From Nocardia altamirensis NBRC 108246 (GTDB lineage: Bacteria; Actinomycetota; Actinomycetes; Mycobacteriales; Mycobacteriaceae): DNA of 64,000 nt. The notes below the pieces were generated by a model. That model was not told the origin of the DNA. It was given only the letters and a program-made list of their open reading frames with translations, and made no database searches. The position numbers were made by a program, and so were the translations under genes. Where the stretch lies: positions 61,371 through 125,370 of the forward strand of contig NZ_BDAY01000030.1 of NCBI RefSeq assembly GCF_001612685.1. The letters run 5' to 3'. Positions 8,980-17,373 of this stretch are shown here, in pieces (positions within the stretch are counted from its first letter, which is position 1; each line of letters begins with the position of its first letter).

Positions 8980-10266
8980 ATGGCCGATCTGCCCCCGTTG
9001 AAGTACGGCAAAGTCGTCGGGCGCTTCCTCGCAAACATCATCGACGACGCCGACGGTGGTGACACCCCCGAGTTTCCGGCGTTGACCGGTACGTTGACCT
9101 TCACTGCCGACGCACCGAAAGTGCTTGTCCCAGGCGCACAGTTGGGCCCAGCGACCTATGTCCAGCTGCCGAGCCACTACGAATGCCAGCTGGACGAGTG
9201 GGGTTTCATCACCTGGCGTGGTCGCCGAGGCGTGCGGCTCGTCGCACCCAACGCTGCCACGAAGCCCTCCGAATGGACCTGGCGAGTCTCGTTCGACCTG
9301 TCCTACGAGGGCGAACAGGTTCCGATGGCGCCCTTCAGTTTCACTGTGCCCGAGTATGTTCCGGGTGCCGACCCGCAGAACCCGGATGCAGGCTCGACCG
9401 GCCTGGTCGATCTGACCTTGGTCTCGCCGGTGCCCGCCTCTGCTGGCAACGCCATCGTCATGGGACCGCGTGGTGAAGGCATCAAGATCGATGGACAGGT
9501 GGGTACCTATGCTCAGCTGCCTGCTGCCCCCGCCGAAGGTGCCCAGTATGTGGTGAAGGCGGACGGGCTGCTCTACGTGTATCACGCGGCGACGGGCGGC
9601 TGGTTGCCGAACGGCCAGGGTGTCGTCATCCGTGGTCAGGCGGGTACCACCGACTGGGCGGGTATCACCGGCAAGCCCGCGGCGTTCGCGCCGATCATCG
9701 GCGATACCGCGACAACTGCTGTCGCAGGCGACGATCCGCGGTTGACGAACCCGCGCACGCCGACCTCGCACAACCACCCGGCGAATCAGATCACCGATTC
9801 GACCGCACTGGGCCGTACCTTGCTCACCGCGCCCAACCCGGCGGCCGCGCGGACGGCGATCGACACGATCGTCAGCACGGATACGCGGTTGTCCGATGCC
9901 AGGACCCCCACGCTGGCCGGTCAGGTCTACGACATCGCGTTCAAGTCGCACAGCGGAACTCGTGTCGCCGGTGTGGGCAATGTGATGCCGGAGGGTCTGC
10001 GGATCGAACGCAAGGTTGCGGTGAGTTCGGTGACCTATCGAGGGGAAACCGCGGGCACTGGAAACCTTGTCGTCGAACTGCGGGTGAACGGCACCGCGGT
10101 TCCCGGCTCGTCAGCGACCATCACCCCGGCGAATCAGATTGGGGATACGACGATTCCGCTCACGCTGACCGTCAACCCCGGCGAGCGGCTCACCGTATTC
10201 ATCACCACGCTGGACACCGGCGCAGGTAAGGGACTGCAGGCCAGCCTCAAGGGAGTGACCGTCTGA
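8980..10266 (+). CDS. Minor tail / tail fibre protein
   Basis: The 428-aa product starts at ATG 8980 with AAAGG upstream. The N-terminal ~130 residues form a beta-rich domain (LTGTLTFTADAPKVLV, WGFITWRGRRGV) found at the start of many actinophage fibre proteins. A module around YAQLPAAPAEGAQYVVKADGLLYVY follows. Next comes a low-complexity fibre-like stretch with TDWAGITGKPAAFAP and DPRLTNPRTPTSHNHP, a common tail-fibre shaft signature. The C-terminal ~100 residues are a beta-sandwich resembling a C1q/TNF-like knob. It probably contributes to host recognition. It is coupled to the next gene by a TGATG overlap. Confidence 0.65.
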   Translation: MADLPPLKYGKVVGRFLANIIDDADGGDTPEFPALTGTLTFTADAPKVLVPGAQLGPATYVQLPSHYECQLDEWGFITWRGRRGVRLVAPNAATKPSEWTWRVSFDLSYEGEQVPMAPFSFTVPEYVPGADPQNPDAGSTGLVDLTLVSPVPASAGNAIVMGPRGEGIKIDGQVGTYAQLPAAPAEGAQYVVKADGLLYVYHAATGGWLPNGQGVVIRGQAGTTDWAGITGKPAAFAPIIGDTATTAVAGDDPRLTNPRTPTSHNHPANQITDSTALGRTLLTAPNPAAARTAIDTIVSTDTRLSDARTPTLAGQVYDIAFKSHSGTRVAGVGNVMPEGLRIERKVAVSSVTYRGETAGTGNLVVELRVNGTAVPGSSATITPANQIGDTTIPLTLTVNPGERLTVFITTLDTGAGKGLQASLKGVTV

Positions 10267-10505
10267 TGGCATCGATACGTATGGGCTTGCCGATGTACAA
10301 CGGGCCGCTGGATGTGAATGAGTTACCCGTTTCGGATGGCTCGGGTACAGCGCCGAAGCCGCCAGAATCGCCTGCCGGTTCCGGCGGGGGCGGTTCAAGC
10401 CCAGCGCCGATACCCTCGGAGACGCCTGCCGGCTCCGGTGCAGACGGCACTGGGCCCGCCGCGTCCGAGAAGGCCGCAGACGGCACCTCTTCACCCGTGG
10501 TGTAG
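10266..10505 (+). CDS. Small Pro/Gly/Ser-rich protein in tail cluster
   Basis: The ATG overlaps the previous stop by one base and the ORF ends 2 bases before the next gene, so it lies within a coupled run of genes. The 79-aa product has a short ordered start (MASIRMGLPMYNGPLDV) and then a low-complexity linker rich in Pro, Gly, Ser and Ala with two similar ETPAGSG-type units. No enzymatic function is visible. It could be a fibre adaptor or a spacer attached to neighbouring tip proteins. The family is not recognised. Confidence 0.5.
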   Translation: MASIRMGLPMYNGPLDVNELPVSDGSGTAPKPPESPAGSGGGGSSPAPIPSETPAGSGADGTGPAASEKAADGTSSPVV

Positions 10506-10507
10506 TG

Positions 10508-10954
10508 ATGACGTTCCTCATTGCGGCAGGTGTAGCCGAATCCGCAGTGCCGATGGGCATGAACAAGAACGGCTCGCAGTCAGTCCCCGGCGACAGCTCG
10601 AACGTCAAGCTGACAGGCTGGGTCGTTCGCAGCGGCTACGGGCAGACCGTCATCAGCGCGAACGACGAACTCGTTTCCAGCGGCCCAGGCACGGTGACTG
10701 TCAATTGCCGGCTGGAGGTGTCCGGCAATCTCGGCGTCAATGAGAAGCGGAGCTTCGACGTGATGCAGAACGAGACTCCGGTTCAGACGTTCGCCACTAC
10801 TGCCACGTCGGTGGTCATTCCGGCCAAGACATTGACCCTGGCGCGGGGCGACCGGGTGTGGTTGCGAATGACTGGCTCAACGTTCCTCAACTGGGCCACC
10901 ACGGTCGCAGGAGGAGCGAACACCTACCTCTCCTTCGACCTCAGCCAGCCGTAG
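10508..10954 (+). CDS. Small beta-rich tail-tip protein (paralog A)
   Basis: This 148-aa protein begins MTFLIAAGVAESAVPMGMNKNG. It has alternating beta strands and ends GGANTYLSFDL, consistent with a jelly-roll or C1q/TNF-like knob. It is paralogous to the proteins at 10997 and 11541, which share the start FVIV(A/G), the MNKNG box, a STGPGT-type loop and the aromatic C-terminal strand. Position after the fibre genes and before the amidase suggests an exposed receptor-binding or decoration protein. A GTG at 10505 could also serve as start; ATG 10508 is preferred. Confidence 0.55.
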   Translation: MTFLIAAGVAESAVPMGMNKNGSQSVPGDSSNVKLTGWVVRSGYGQTVISANDELVSSGPGTVTVNCRLEVSGNLGVNEKRSFDVMQNETPVQTFATTATSVVIPAKTLTLARGDRVWLRMTGSTFLNWATTVAGGANTYLSFDLSQP

Positions 10955-10996
10955 TGCGGGCCGTCGACAACTCGCTCATCTTTTCGGAAGGATCTG

Positions 10997-11461
10997 ATGT
11001 CGTTCGTCATTGTTGCTGGGATCTCTGGCTCATTGCCGGCCCGCATGACGAAAAGTGGTACCCAGCCGATGCCGGAAGACGACGAATGGGGCCAAATCAC
11101 TGGTTGGGTTGCCGACACAGAGGGATACCCCGGCTCTGTCGTCGTCGGAACGAAGAAAGAGGGCCTCAAGGCGCTCAGCGAACAGAAATCCGCCACGGTG
11201 ACCGCCGCTATTGCCTATACCGGCGCCACTAAGGGCCGTGGTGCCGCCACGAAGCTCCAGGCGCGACTGCGCGTCAATTCGACGATTGTGGCGACCTCGC
11301 AACCTCCGATGGACGGCCCAGCGGGCACGTTGTCGGTCAGTGCGACTGTCGATATCGCTGTGGGTGATGTCGTGACAGTGGAAGCGCTCTCCGTGCCTGT
11401 CTCGGGTGGAGAGGCGGGCACCGTGTCAGCCAATACAGGAACCTTCGTGCAGATCACCTGA
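10997..11461 (+). CDS. Small beta-rich tail-tip protein (paralog B)
   Basis: ATG 10997 has GGAAGGA 5 bases upstream. The 154-aa product begins MSFVIVAGISGSLPARMTKSG and shows the same overall strand pattern as the flanking paralogs but is the most divergent of the three. It lacks the MNKNG box (TKSG instead) and has a longer middle loop. The gene is separated by short gaps from both neighbours and each has its own ribosome site. The likely role is as for paralog A; the fold is inferred from pattern only. Confidence 0.55.
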   Translation: MSFVIVAGISGSLPARMTKSGTQPMPEDDEWGQITGWVADTEGYPGSVVVGTKKEGLKALSEQKSATVTAAIAYTGATKGRGAATKLQARLRVNSTIVATSQPPMDGPAGTLSVSATVDIAVGDVVTVEALSVPVSGGEAGTVSANTGTFVQIT

Positions 11462-11540
11462 TTTGCCCGAACACGCTGCGGCAGAGGCTAATACGTACAA
11501 CTACTACAACCTGGCGTGAGCTGGGATGAATAGAGGAACC

Positions 11541-11984
11541 ATGGCCTTCGTCATTGTCGGCGCATCAGCACCCGCAGCGGCCGTCTCCATGGGTATGAAC
11601 AAGAACGGTGTGCAAGCAGTTCCGCCGAATCCGGACATCAAATTGGTCAATTGGGCGGCGCGGCCCGGGTATTCCGGAACGGTGATCGAGAATCACGAAC
11701 TCGTTGCCAGCGGGCCGGGCACGGCCACCGTGCGTTGCGGCGTCGAGTTGTCGGGGAATATGAGTGCGGGCCAGTCACTGTCGGTCATGTTGATGGTCAA
11801 TAATGCGACGGTCCAAACAGGCACCATCGGGTCGTTCGACAATTCAGTCGAACTCGACGCCAAAGTCGTCACACTCGCCGCGGGGGACAAGATCTCGGTG
11901 CACGTCGGCAACGGAGGCAGCTTCAACGGCCCCAATGTGATCGGCGGCGCGACCACATATGTCTATTTCGACGTCACCCCCTGA
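11541..11984 (+). CDS. Small beta-rich tail-tip protein (paralog C)
   Basis: The start chosen is ATG 11541 (MAFVIVGASAP) because AGAGGAA lies 5 bases upstream; an ATG at 11526 would add five residues without a ribosome site. The 147-aa protein closely parallels paralog A: SMGMNKNGVQAV at the N terminus, a VASGPGTATVRC loop in the middle and GGATTYVYFDV at the C terminus. Tandem retention of three divergent copies suggests a variable surface component. The amidase gene follows after 65 bases. Confidence 0.6.
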   Translation: MAFVIVGASAPAAAVSMGMNKNGVQAVPPNPDIKLVNWAARPGYSGTVIENHELVASGPGTATVRCGVELSGNMSAGQSLSVMLMVNNATVQTGTIGSFDNSVELDAKVVTLAAGDKISVHVGNGGSFNGPNVIGGATTYVYFDVTP

Positions 11985-12049
11985 CGCGAGTCGCACACCC
12001 CTCGAAAGCTCGTATCAGTGCTGACTTTTCAGCGAAAGGCAGGACAACC

Positions 12050-12823
12050 ATGTCGTGGACCGGTGATCCGGTGTGGCTCGCGGATGTGCTCCGCGCGGAA
12101 GGTTTGCGGGTCGTCGAGTTCCCCGGCTGGCGCGAGCGTGGTCACGGCGATTTCGGGGAGATCTGGGGCATCGTCGCCCACCACACCGGTGGGTCCGCGA
12201 CGCCGCCTACCGAAATAGCTTATGGGCTACCGACTTTGGATGGTCCGCTCTCGCAGTTGCATTTGGCGAAGGACGGGACCGTCACCGTCGTCGCCGTTGG
12301 CGTCGCCTGGCACGCGGGCGCCGGCTCCTGGCCCGGTCTGCCCGAGGACAACGCGAATTACCACACGATCGGCATCGAAGCCGTCAACAACGGCACCGAG
12401 GGTTGGTCGGACGCACAGTACGACGCCTACGTGGGGATTTGTGCGGCGATCCTGCGCAAACTCGGCCACGGCGCCGATCGGGTGATCGGCCACAAGGAAT
12501 GGGCCGGGCCCAAACAAGGCAAGTGGGATCCCGGCGCCATGGACATGGACCGCTTCCGCTCTGATATCGCGGATCGATTGAAAGGCAGTGCACTGATGGC
12601 ACTTTCAGATATGGAGCAGCGTGAGCTGCTGGACAAGTTGCGCAGGGTGCACTTCGAGTTGACCTACGGCTTCCAGTCCAGGGTCGCCGACTCCGAATAC
12701 CGCGACACCGTCGCCGGCTACGTGCTCAATTCCGATGCCGCCGACTACCGCAACGAACAGCGCCTGAAGGCGCTCGAACTCAAGCTGGACCGTCTGCTGG
12801 CGGCGACCGAGAGGAAGATCTGA
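12050..12823 (+). CDS. Endolysin: N-acetylmuramoyl-L-alanine amidase
   Basis: The 257-aa product starts at ATG 12050 behind GAAAGGCAGGA. Residues ~35-175 form an Amidase_2/PGRP domain. The zinc ligands are likely His45 (IVAHHTGG), His148 (VIGHKEW) and Asp160 (GKWDPG), with Glu110 in HTIGIE as a possible catalytic residue. It would cleave the bond between MurNAc and L-alanine of peptidoglycan at lysis. The C-terminal ~70 residues (LSDMEQRELLDKLRRVHFEL onward) are helical with heptad character and may oligomerise or bind the envelope. No signal peptide is seen, so release depends on the holin gene that overlaps its stop by one base. Confidence 0.9.
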   Translation: MSWTGDPVWLADVLRAEGLRVVEFPGWRERGHGDFGEIWGIVAHHTGGSATPPTEIAYGLPTLDGPLSQLHLAKDGTVTVVAVGVAWHAGAGSWPGLPEDNANYHTIGIEAVNNGTEGWSDAQYDAYVGICAAILRKLGHGADRVIGHKEWAGPKQGKWDPGAMDMDRFRSDIADRLKGSALMALSDMEQRELLDKLRRVHFELTYGFQSRVADSEYRDTVAGYVLNSDAADYRNEQRLKALELKLDRLLAATERKI

Positions 12824-13032
12824 TGTCCATCAAGAGGATTCCCGAGCCCGCACTGATCCGGTCGGTGCTCGTCGCCGTCACCGGTGTCATCGCGTTTATC
12901 GTCGGCCACCAGATCGACACCTCGTGGATCGAGGCGGTGCTCACGGTCTACGGCCTGCTCACGCCCGTGATCGCGGGGATCGTGATCCGACCGGCGGTCA
13001 CGCCTGTCGAGCTGCCGGAAGGCAGGCTATGA
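12823..13032 (+). CDS. Holin-like membrane protein
   Basis: The 69-aa product has two hydrophobic segments (about residues 12-30, VLVAVTGVIAFIVGHQI, and 36-57, IEAVLTVYGLLTPVIAGIVI) separated by a short turn, with a charged N terminus. That is the layout of small actinophage holins. It starts at an ATG overlapping the amidase stop (TGATG) and ends immediately before the next gene. It would form the membrane lesion that lets the amidase reach the wall. The identification is by topology and by adjacency to the endolysin. Confidence 0.7.
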   Translation: MSIKRIPEPALIRSVLVAVTGVIAFIVGHQIDTSWIEAVLTVYGLLTPVIAGIVIRPAVTPVELPEGRL

Positions 13033-13332
13033 ATGAGTCAGCAGTGGATGAATCCCGAACTCGTACAGGCCTGCGGCATGGCCGTCGCCACCGTGATCGG
13101 TGCGATCACCGCCTGGCAGGCGCGTGAGGTCAGCAAGCTTCGCACCCGCGTCGAAGTGCTGGAAACCCAAGCGGCAGATGACAAGAAGCGGTTCCGCGAT
13201 GCGATCCGCCTGATCCGTGCCCTCCAGCACCACATCGACGAACTCCGCAGCTTCCTGCGGTTGCACGTCCCAGGACAGGAGCCCCCGTCCGCTCGATACC
13301 GGATCCCGCCTTCCCTCCAGGAAGAGCTCTGA
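13033..13332 (+). CDS. Lysis-cassette membrane protein with coiled coil
   Basis: The 99-aa product has one N-terminal membrane segment (about residues 11-28, QACGMAVATVIGAITAW) and a long charged helix (residues ~30-78) with heptad spacing, then a Pro-rich tail. It begins directly after the holin stop, so the three genes form a coupled cassette. Proteins of this shape are common beside actinophage holins and may be a second holin or an antiholin. A 47-bp piece of this gene recurs, with a stop codon, at 18488-18534. Confidence 0.65.
   Translation: MSQQWMNPELVQACGMAVATVIGAITAWQAREVSKLRTRVEVLETQAADDKKRFRDAIRLIRALQHHIDELRSFLRLHVPGQEPPSARYRIPPSLQEEL
13144..13190 (+). repeat. Direct repeat, intact copy inside the lysis-cassette gene
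   Basis: This 47-bp segment encodes TRVEVLETQAADDKK within the coiled coil of the membrane protein at 13033. It matches 18488-18534 at 43 of 47 positions in the same orientation. The two copies bracket the toxin-immunity genes. Confidence 0.85.
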
Positions 13333-13336
13333 CGAA

Positions 13337-13420
13337 CGGAATCCATATATCGCCGCGTTCAAGAGGCAGACCGGCCGCGATGGAACGTTCACCGCAGTCT
13401 GGTTGGACACCGATCTCTGA
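13337..13420 (+). pseudogene. Remnant: C-terminal fragment related to the 13481 gene
   Basis: A short open stretch ending in TGA at 13418-13420 encodes RNPYIAAFKRQTGRDG followed by TFTAVWLDTDL. Its end resembles the last residues of the protein at 13481 (MWSYAVLEDTVL), and the bases after both stops are also alike (CTCTGACC, then a GAAATA-CAAGCGGCCC block leading into a hairpin). It looks like the 3' end of a lost paralog left by recombination. There is no start codon or ribosome site. Confidence 0.5.
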
Positions 13421-13442
13421 CCCAATCGACGAAATATCAAGC

Positions 13443-13462
13443 GGCCCATAAAAATACGGGCC
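13443..13462 (+). terminator. Weak hairpin, degenerate terminator
   Basis: GGCCCATA pairs with TACGGGCC across a 4-base A loop, with one A-C mismatch, and a short CATTC follows. The upstream bases AAGCGGCCC are the same as in the strong terminator at 14105, so this seems to be a decayed second copy belonging to the gene remnant just upstream. Confidence 0.45.
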
Positions 13463-13480
13463 CATTCGAAAAGAGCTCCC

Positions 13481-14080
13481 ATGGAACAATCTGTGACTCT
13501 GCGCGGCCACGCGTGGGTAACTGAACTCGCTATCCCAGGCTTTGTTCGTATCGATGAAATGCGCCAGGTCGGTGATGACGGCCAGGTCGACATCTACGTC
13601 ATCTACGACGACACCAAGCTGCACGAAGTGCATAACGTGTTGATTACCAACAACGGCCGCGCACCGATGCAGCCCCAGAGCGGTGCGAAGCCGTTGGGCA
13701 AGTTCTACTTCACTAGCAAAGCCCCCTACTCGGATGGCAGTTGGATCTTCTCCTACTACTTCTCTTCCGTCGCTGAGGCGCTGGCACCCGGATCACCAAA
13801 CGCGCTGAAGACGATGGTCATGTACGGCACTCCGGGCGGCATGGGCATGCAGTTCTATGTTCCTGGATTCGTCCGCGTCGACAAGATGCGCCAGGTCGAA
13901 ACCGGCGATCAGGTCGAGCTCTATGTCGTCTACGACCGGACCAAGCTCACCGAAATCCATCGTATGAAGCTGCATTGGGGCGACCAGAACCCGAATGTCC
14001 AGCCAGGCAAGCTGAAGCTGGAGATCGTGTACCGCCAGGGCATGTGGAGCTATGCCGTCCTCGAGGACACAGTGCTCTGA
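13481..14080 (+). CDS. Internally duplicated protein of unknown function
   Basis: The 199-aa product contains two copies of one unit: residues ~18-51 (IPGFVRIDEMRQV...DIYVIYDDTKLHEVH) and ~127-160 (VPGFVRVDKMRQV...ELYVVYDRTKLTEIH). Each is followed by a segment with aromatic-rich strands (GKFYFTSKAPYSDGSWIF and KLEIVYRQGMWSYAV). The ribosome site is AAAAGAG before ATG 13481. It sits between the lysis cassette and the toxin gene and ends at a strong terminator. There is no signal peptide or membrane segment. I do not recognise the family; a duplicated beta-sandwich is likely, and a role in the particle or with the toxin module is only inferred from position. Confidence 0.6.
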   Translation: MEQSVTLRGHAWVTELAIPGFVRIDEMRQVGDDGQVDIYVIYDDTKLHEVHNVLITNNGRAPMQPQSGAKPLGKFYFTSKAPYSDGSWIFSYYFSSVAEALAPGSPNALKTMVMYGTPGGMGMQFYVPGFVRVDKMRQVETGDQVELYVVYDRTKLTEIHRMKLHWGDQNPNVQPGKLKLEIVYRQGMWSYAVLEDTVL

Positions 14081-14104
14081 CCAGCGACCCGAACCTGAAA
14101 TAAC

Positions 14105-14133
14105 AAGCGGCCCGGAGAATTCCGGGCCGCTTT
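14105..14133 (+). terminator. Rho-independent terminator
   Basis: AAGCGGCCCGGA pairs perfectly with TCCGGGCCGCTT (12 bp) across a GAAT loop and is followed by TTTG. It lies 24 bases after the stop of the 13481 gene and would separate the tail and lysis transcript from the toxin gene, whose start is 80 bases further on. Confidence 0.8.
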
Positions 14134-14212
14134 GTCGTCTTGCCGCCATGTTCCCGTGTCGAACCCGCGGCACCTTCTGCTTCTCGAATTCTGATTGCAA
14201 TCGAGGTCTGTT

Positions 14213-17200
14213 ATGGCGAGTAGTTCGGCGTGGCCGACGCAAACCGAAGTGGCGCCATGGGCGTCGGCGCGTGCCGCACACCTGGCCTCGTTGTCGACAG
14301 GTGGTGCCGCGGTTGATGATTCGGCCTCATCCCGTGCTGGTGGTGGCCGCGTATACAACTTCCATGGGATGACCCCGGCCTCGTCAGCCCGGATGGTGGC
14401 TCGTTCCTTTGTCCGGCAGGAGCTGACGGAGTCAGCGGCCGGATTGACGTCGGCTGAGAAGACTTCCCATGTCTCCGCGGTGGCCGACACCGGTGGTGTT
14501 CCGAATGACGAGCGGCCGGTGCCCGACGTGGTGCTGCCATCGACGGCACTCGTCGCGGACCCCGACTCGGGCTCGATACTCGGCCCTGACGGGTATCCGA
14601 TACCGCAGCCGGGACATGTCCCGAATCCGGGGCAGCGCACTGGGCCAACACAACCAGCTCAACCGAATCCGCCACCAGCCCAGCCGAATCCGCAACCCGG
14701 CCAAAACCAGCAGCCGGGTGTCAACCCGAATCCAGCAGTACCCGGCCCTGCGGGCAATGGAGGCCAGGCACCGCCCAATGTGCCGAACCCGCCGAACGCG
14801 TCAGCCCCGCCTGCTGACAACGCGCCGGCTCCGCAGCCGGCCGCCGAAGCGCCGCAGCCACCCGTCAGACCCGCTGACGAGCACATCTTCGGATTGCCGG
14901 ACACGACAGGACACAAAGAAGGCGACACGTGGGAAGAAGTGTTGCCGGGCGGGATCCGCCGGACAAACACGATCCCGTACGGCAACGGCACCGCGACCGT
15001 CGATCAGGTCATCTACAACGCGGATGGAACCACGACCTGGAGCCGCGTGGTGGCGAACAACGAGGGCGGGTATCAGCGCTGGAACAACGACTCCACCGGC
15101 AACGCCTCTTACTACAACAGTGGCGGTCTTGGCGAGTGGGGGGAGGGCCAGAGTTTCCGTCCTGGATCGTCTACGTCAGGCGCGCCCGATAGTGGATTTG
15201 CCGCTTCACCGGATTGGTCGGCAACAGGCACGACGGCGCGCGACACCGAAGGCAATCCGATCGGCGTGGATATAGGTGTCCGCAACAAGGACGGGTTGTA
15301 CGACAACACCTATCGAGATCTGCACGGAAATGAGACCTATACCAGAACCAAGCGGAACGCCGACGGCACCTTTGGCAGCGAACTGGCCGGTCACGTCGAC
15401 AGCACTGGCCATGGCTGGCGAATGGATGAACAGAATCGCCGTTGGGATGTTTTTGTCGATGACAACGGAAATGGCGCTCGGCGGCGATTCGATCCCGCGA
15501 CCGGGGAGTGGAGCTTCGTCTATAAGGAGGGGGAAAACACCAAGAGTGAGACGAAGGACGCATCCGGTCATCTTGTAAAAGAAGCTGTTGTCGGCCCCAA
15601 TGGTGAATTGCTGTCTTCCTGGCTCCGTGAAGGCGATCTGATAATCCAGGGAGCACTTCGCGGGGACGGTAAATTCGACTACCGGTTCACTGAGCTCGAC
15701 GAGAAGCGTCGCGGAACAATCGAATATCTGAACGATGGCCGTTTCAAGATGATCTATGACAACGGTGACGTAAAGACATTCGATAAAGACGGAAAAGAGA
15801 TCAGGCAGCCGTGGAACCCGTCGAAACTCAAGGAGGGCGGCGCTCCGTTCGCATTGGCGATCGTCAAGGCCGCGGGGGGCGCGATCGTCGGGCTCGGCGG
15901 CATTAGTGGGGTCAACGACGTCATCAACGCGGGCGGAATAGTCCTGGGTCGGCAATCCAATCTCCTGCCCTCGAAACAAGAAACACTTGACAGTTTCGAA
16001 CAGTCCGTCAACAGCTTTGAGGATGCGGTGCGCGCATATGTGACCGTATCGACAAAGGAATTCGCCATGTACGGCGCAGGCCGTCAGGGTCTGGGAGACA
16101 CGCTCGGCAACATCGGACCCAGCTTTTTGAATGTCCTCAACGAAGAGTCCAAGCTAATCATAGGCACCGACTGGAAGGAATTCCCGTACGACCCGTGGGG
16201 AACCCTCGGCACTGCCACCTTCGGCGTCGGCAGCTTCGTTGTGCCGGTGAAAATGCCCGGTGTACCAAAACGGGTCCCACTCGGCGTAGTCGACGCGTCC
16301 GGACAGGTCGGCAAAACGGCTGCCGCGGCCCTGCGCGGCCCGGACATTCCGGGCAATATCGGCCATGGCTCTGTCGATTTTCCCATACCTGGCAAGCTGC
16401 CCGCAGCTCCTGCTCGTATGCCGAGCTGGTTATCGAATGCGGCGACGAAAAGTATCAATGCATGGGACCGGCTGCCTCAGCAGATGGGCAATTGGTGGGC
16501 GCGAGTCGATACGAAAATCACGGAAAAAATCCAAACAACGTTCGGCGCCGGGCACCTGGGTGTTGATTTGGCGGTTGCTGGCCACGCTGTGCCGAATTTG
16601 CTCGGCCGTGAGGCTTCTGCGTTGGGCAAGATATTCGCCGACATGGGCACGGCGGCCAAAGGCCTCGCAGAAATACTCGCTGACCTGCAGGGCAGGGCAA
16701 TCAATATTGGGCGGAATTTCGCGCAGGCAAGTCGTGGTGGTGGCGGCGGTGCAACCAGGCCTCCAGTTATAACCACCGTACGCCCCAAAACTAGAGGCAC
16801 TATTGTTAACGTCGACACCCTACTTCCGGACGGCACGTTGCTTAAAGCCGGTGAGCATAAAATCTTCGTCAACGGTGATGTCACGTACTATCTCGATAAG
16901 AACGGTGATCCCAGAGCCGCTGTAGGAAAGCTCGATCCGCCGAACCCGTACAAGAAGCGTGGCGTGGGTTCTGTAAAGCAGATCGGATTTATCGATGGCA
17001 TTGACAACCGCGGCCATATGCTGCCCGAGGCGGGATTCAAGGACTACAAAGATGTTAATGTCCAGGAAAATCTCTATGCGCAGCAGGAGAACTCCAACCT
17101 GTCGCCTAAGAAGATATGGGAGAACGCTCTCGTCGCTTATGCGAAGAAGCATCCCGGAGTGAGGGCGCAGGCGACGATCATGGCGCGTGACGCCACGGGG

Positions 17201-17341
17201 CGGCCGACATGGTCGAGATACTCGGCGTATGATGCACAAGGGAGGGAGATTCCCGGATTCAGAGTGGAGATTGACAACCCTAAAATTAAAGGGCCACATT
17301 CCACAACGATTCCACCCAACCCGGCCTATCCGACGCCGTAA
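14213..17341 (+). CDS. Polymorphic toxin-like effector with C-terminal nuclease domain
   Basis: The start is ATG 14213 with GAGG 6 bases upstream (TTG 14195 is a weaker alternative), giving 1042 aa. Residues 1-75 carry VYNFHGMTP (Y48), nearly the IYNFNGMDP of the tape measure. Residues ~145-221 are a Pro/Gln/Asn linker. Residues ~222-534 hold RHS/YD-like beta repeats with NADGT units. Residues ~545-567 are hydrophobic and Gly-rich (ALAIVKAAGGAIVGLGG). A region of unknown role runs to ~860. The C terminus resembles DNA/RNA non-specific endonucleases (Endonuclea_NS_2): DNRGH (D931-H935; His935 as general base), then N960/N962 in the metal-binding region and TGRPTW. The gene has no secretion signal, so release with phage lysis or delivery on the tail is inferred. 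Two candidate immunity genes follow. Confidence 0.75.
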   Translation: MASSSAWPTQTEVAPWASARAAHLASLSTGGAAVDDSASSRAGGGRVYNFHGMTPASSARMVARSFVRQELTESAAGLTSAEKTSHVSAVADTGGVPNDERPVPDVVLPSTALVADPDSGSILGPDGYPIPQPGHVPNPGQRTGPTQPAQPNPPPAQPNPQPGQNQQPGVNPNPAVPGPAGNGGQAPPNVPNPPNASAPPADNAPAPQPAAEAPQPPVRPADEHIFGLPDTTGHKEGDTWEEVLPGGIRRTNTIPYGNGTATVDQVIYNADGTTTWSRVVANNEGGYQRWNNDSTGNASYYNSGGLGEWGEGQSFRPGSSTSGAPDSGFAASPDWSATGTTARDTEGNPIGVDIGVRNKDGLYDNTYRDLHGNETYTRTKRNADGTFGSELAGHVDSTGHGWRMDEQNRRWDVFVDDNGNGARRRFDPATGEWSFVYKEGENTKSETKDASGHLVKEAVVGPNGELLSSWLREGDLIIQGALRGDGKFDYRFTELDEKRRGTIEYLNDGRFKMIYDNGDVKTFDKDGKEIRQPWNPSKLKEGGAPFALAIVKAAGGAIVGLGGISGVNDVINAGGIVLGRQSNLLPSKQETLDSFEQSVNSFEDAVRAYVTVSTKEFAMYGAGRQGLGDTLGNIGPSFLNVLNEESKLIIGTDWKEFPYDPWGTLGTATFGVGSFVVPVKMPGVPKRVPLGVVDASGQVGKTAAAALRGPDIPGNIGHGSVDFPIPGKLPAAPARMPSWLSNAATKSINAWDRLPQQMGNWWARVDTKITEKIQTTFGAGHLGVDLAVAGHAVPNLLGREASALGKIFADMGTAAKGLAEILADLQGRAINIGRNFAQASRGGGGGATRPPVITTVRPKTRGTIVNVDTLLPDGTLLKAGEHKIFVNGDVTYYLDKNGDPRAAVGKLDPPNPYKKRGVGSVKQIGFIDGIDNRGHMLPEAGFKDYKDVNVQENLYAQQENSNLSPKKIWENALVAYAKKHPGVRAQATIMARDATGRPTWSRYSAYDAQGREIPGFRVEIDNPKIKGPHSTTIPPNPAYPTP

Positions 17342-17373
17342 CACCGCCCACCGCAGGAAATGGAGAGAGCTAC

